From positions 1 to 6,117 of the forward strand of contig JAEYXG010000030.1 of assembly GCA_023428585.1 (NCBI GenBank): a stretch of DNA of 6,117 nucleotides, in the 5' to 3' direction. This document shows, in pieces, positions 5,258-6,117 of this stretch. Numbering within the stretch: position 1 is the first letter of the stretch; the number at the start of each line of letters is the position of its first letter. Source of the stretch: Bacteroidota bacterium (GTDB lineage: Bacteria > Bacteroidota > Bacteroidia > Bacteroidales > Lentimicrobiaceae). The position numbers and the translations under genes are program-made. Under the pieces are notes generated by a model. The model was given only the letters and a program-made list of their open reading frames with translations. It made no database searches and had not been told where the DNA came from.

Positions 5258-6117
5258 ATGACCAAAGCCATTACACTCACTGCTATTTTGGCACTTTTCC
5301 TCATCATCAATGGTTATTCACAGGATACTACAAGGTACAAGCTGCGGCTGGTAGTACCATCTCTTGATGCGCCTGAGAACTTCAATTTACCGCATAAATA
5401 TCCATCCATGGATCAGGCACTTGAATTCTCTTCTGATTTTTATGAACTCGGGTTCTGGGGTATTGACGAAGCCGGCAACACACTTTTCAAAGATCCGTAC
5501 GGTGATAAATTCTATAACAATGCATTCAAATATCTGCTCGGGCTTGCATTTTCCAAGTATGGCAGTGAGCTGCCCATACCACTGGGTGTATGGGCACACG
5601 AAGAATACCATAGGGCGGTATTGGGTAATGCTGACATAGCATCAGAAAATGGAAATTGGTTGTTTACACGCTGGGATGGTACTGTTTTCGGTGTGTCAGA
5701 TACTACTCTCTCCATCCTCAAAAGACGTGATCCGGTTCAGTTGTTATATGCCTATACCAGTGGGGTGCAGTATGAAGCCAACCTAAGCCGGCAAATTTCA
5801 ATCAGGGATTTCTATAACCAACGCAGTCATTACAAAAATGCCCTGTTGCTTTATAATGCATACTATATCTATGATTACTTTAACTTCTCAGCCAGTGAGA
5901 AGAGTGATTCAGTAAAAGTCCTCGCCCCTCCTGACGAAAGCAAAAACCCTATGGAGCGCGACTTTGCAGGCGCTGACCTTACCGCATGGGTATATGATAT
6001 GTTTAACCCTGATATGCCTTTCAATAACAGGGATGACTTTCCCGGAGGCGAGGGTGTGAACAGGCGTGTTGGATTCTCTGATTTATCAGACGATGCACAG
6101 GATTACCTTGAGACTGT
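5258..6117 (+). CDS. Secreted protein with HExxH zincin-like motif, 3' end missing
   Basis: An open frame from ATG 5258 to the window edge (286 codons plus two bases, no stop), so the C-terminus is unseen. MTKAITLTAILALFLIINGYSQ is a clear type I signal peptide with likely cleavage near Ser21-Gln22, so the mature protein is periplasmic, outer-membrane or extracellular. At residues 114-118 lies HEEYH within PIPLGVWAHEEYHRAVLGN, a perfect HExxH, the zinc-binding and catalytic signature of zincin metallopeptidases. A possible third ligand is Glu173 in SGVQYEANLSRQ, but this is a guess. The segment AYYIYDYFNFSA (201-212) is aromatic-rich and 239-265 (ADLTAWVYDMFNPDMPFNNRDDFPGG) is acidic. I do not recognise the family. 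HExxH can occur by chance, but the signal peptide and hydrophobic lead-in strengthen it. A -33-like TTTG at 5203-5206 and a poor -7 at 5225-5232 are the only promoter hints in the 5172-5257 gap. Coding status is very likely; peptidase activity is unproven. Confidence 0.85.
   Translation, partial: MTKAITLTAILALFLIINGYSQDTTRYKLRLVVPSLDAPENFNLPHKYPSMDQALEFSSDFYELGFWGIDEAGNTLFKDPYGDKFYNNAFKYLLGLAFSKYGSELPIPLGVWAHEEYHRAVLGNADIASENGNWLFTRWDGTVFGVSDTTLSILKRRDPVQLLYAYTSGVQYEANLSRQISIRDFYNQRSHYKNALLLYNAYYIYDYFNFSASEKSDSVKVLAPPDESKNPMERDFAGADLTAWVYDMFNPDMPFNNRDDFPGGEGVNRRVGFSDLSDDAQDYLET

Noticed and set aside
5364..5721. Frames at 5364-5639 (+), 5387-5611 (-) and 5512-5721 (-)
   Set aside because: They are shadows of the long frame from 5258, which has a signal peptide and stays open to the window end.

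Overview
The window looks like chromosomal DNA of a Bacteroidota bacterium, probably of the Bacteroidales or a related environmental lineage. Three things point there. Three upstream regions carry the phylum's TAnnTTTG -7 promoter box instead of sigma70-like hexamers. Genes start after A-rich leaders without clear Shine-Dalgarno sequences. The proteins themselves have Bacteroidota hallmarks: a Dus enzyme with an NWNLGCPYP motif, a basic-tailed cold-shock protein with a DDMIAYVDEYGRITSTPPDP segment, and a lipoprotein with an acidic surface-export signal. I cannot name a genus.

Left part (1-2165) is housekeeping. It holds the 3' part of an HD-domain hydrolase gene (+), a convergent and overlapping tRNA-dihydrouridine synthase gene (-), and, divergent from that, a cold-shock-domain RNA-binding protein gene (+) with its own promoter and a leader of about 60 nt.

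Middle part (2217-5171) looks like a regulated envelope locus. A NarL/LuxR-type response regulator (-) is divergent from a 484-residue surface lipoprotein with a duplicated beta-helix region (+). Next comes a small outer-membrane beta-barrel protein (+), and a strong intrinsic terminator closes the unit. The promoter of the lipoprotein gene has a perfect 8-bp inverted repeat running into its -33 element. The repeat is a natural candidate operator, and the response regulator next door is the obvious candidate to bind it; this is inference.

Right end (5258-6117) holds an incomplete but clear gene for a secreted protein with an HExxH zinc-metallopeptidase-like motif (HEEYH). It is open through the window edge and I do not recognise its family. 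It is the least familiar thing in the window.

I see no tRNA, rRNA, CRISPR array, insertion sequence or phage remnant. No gene-free stretch exceeds 300 bases.
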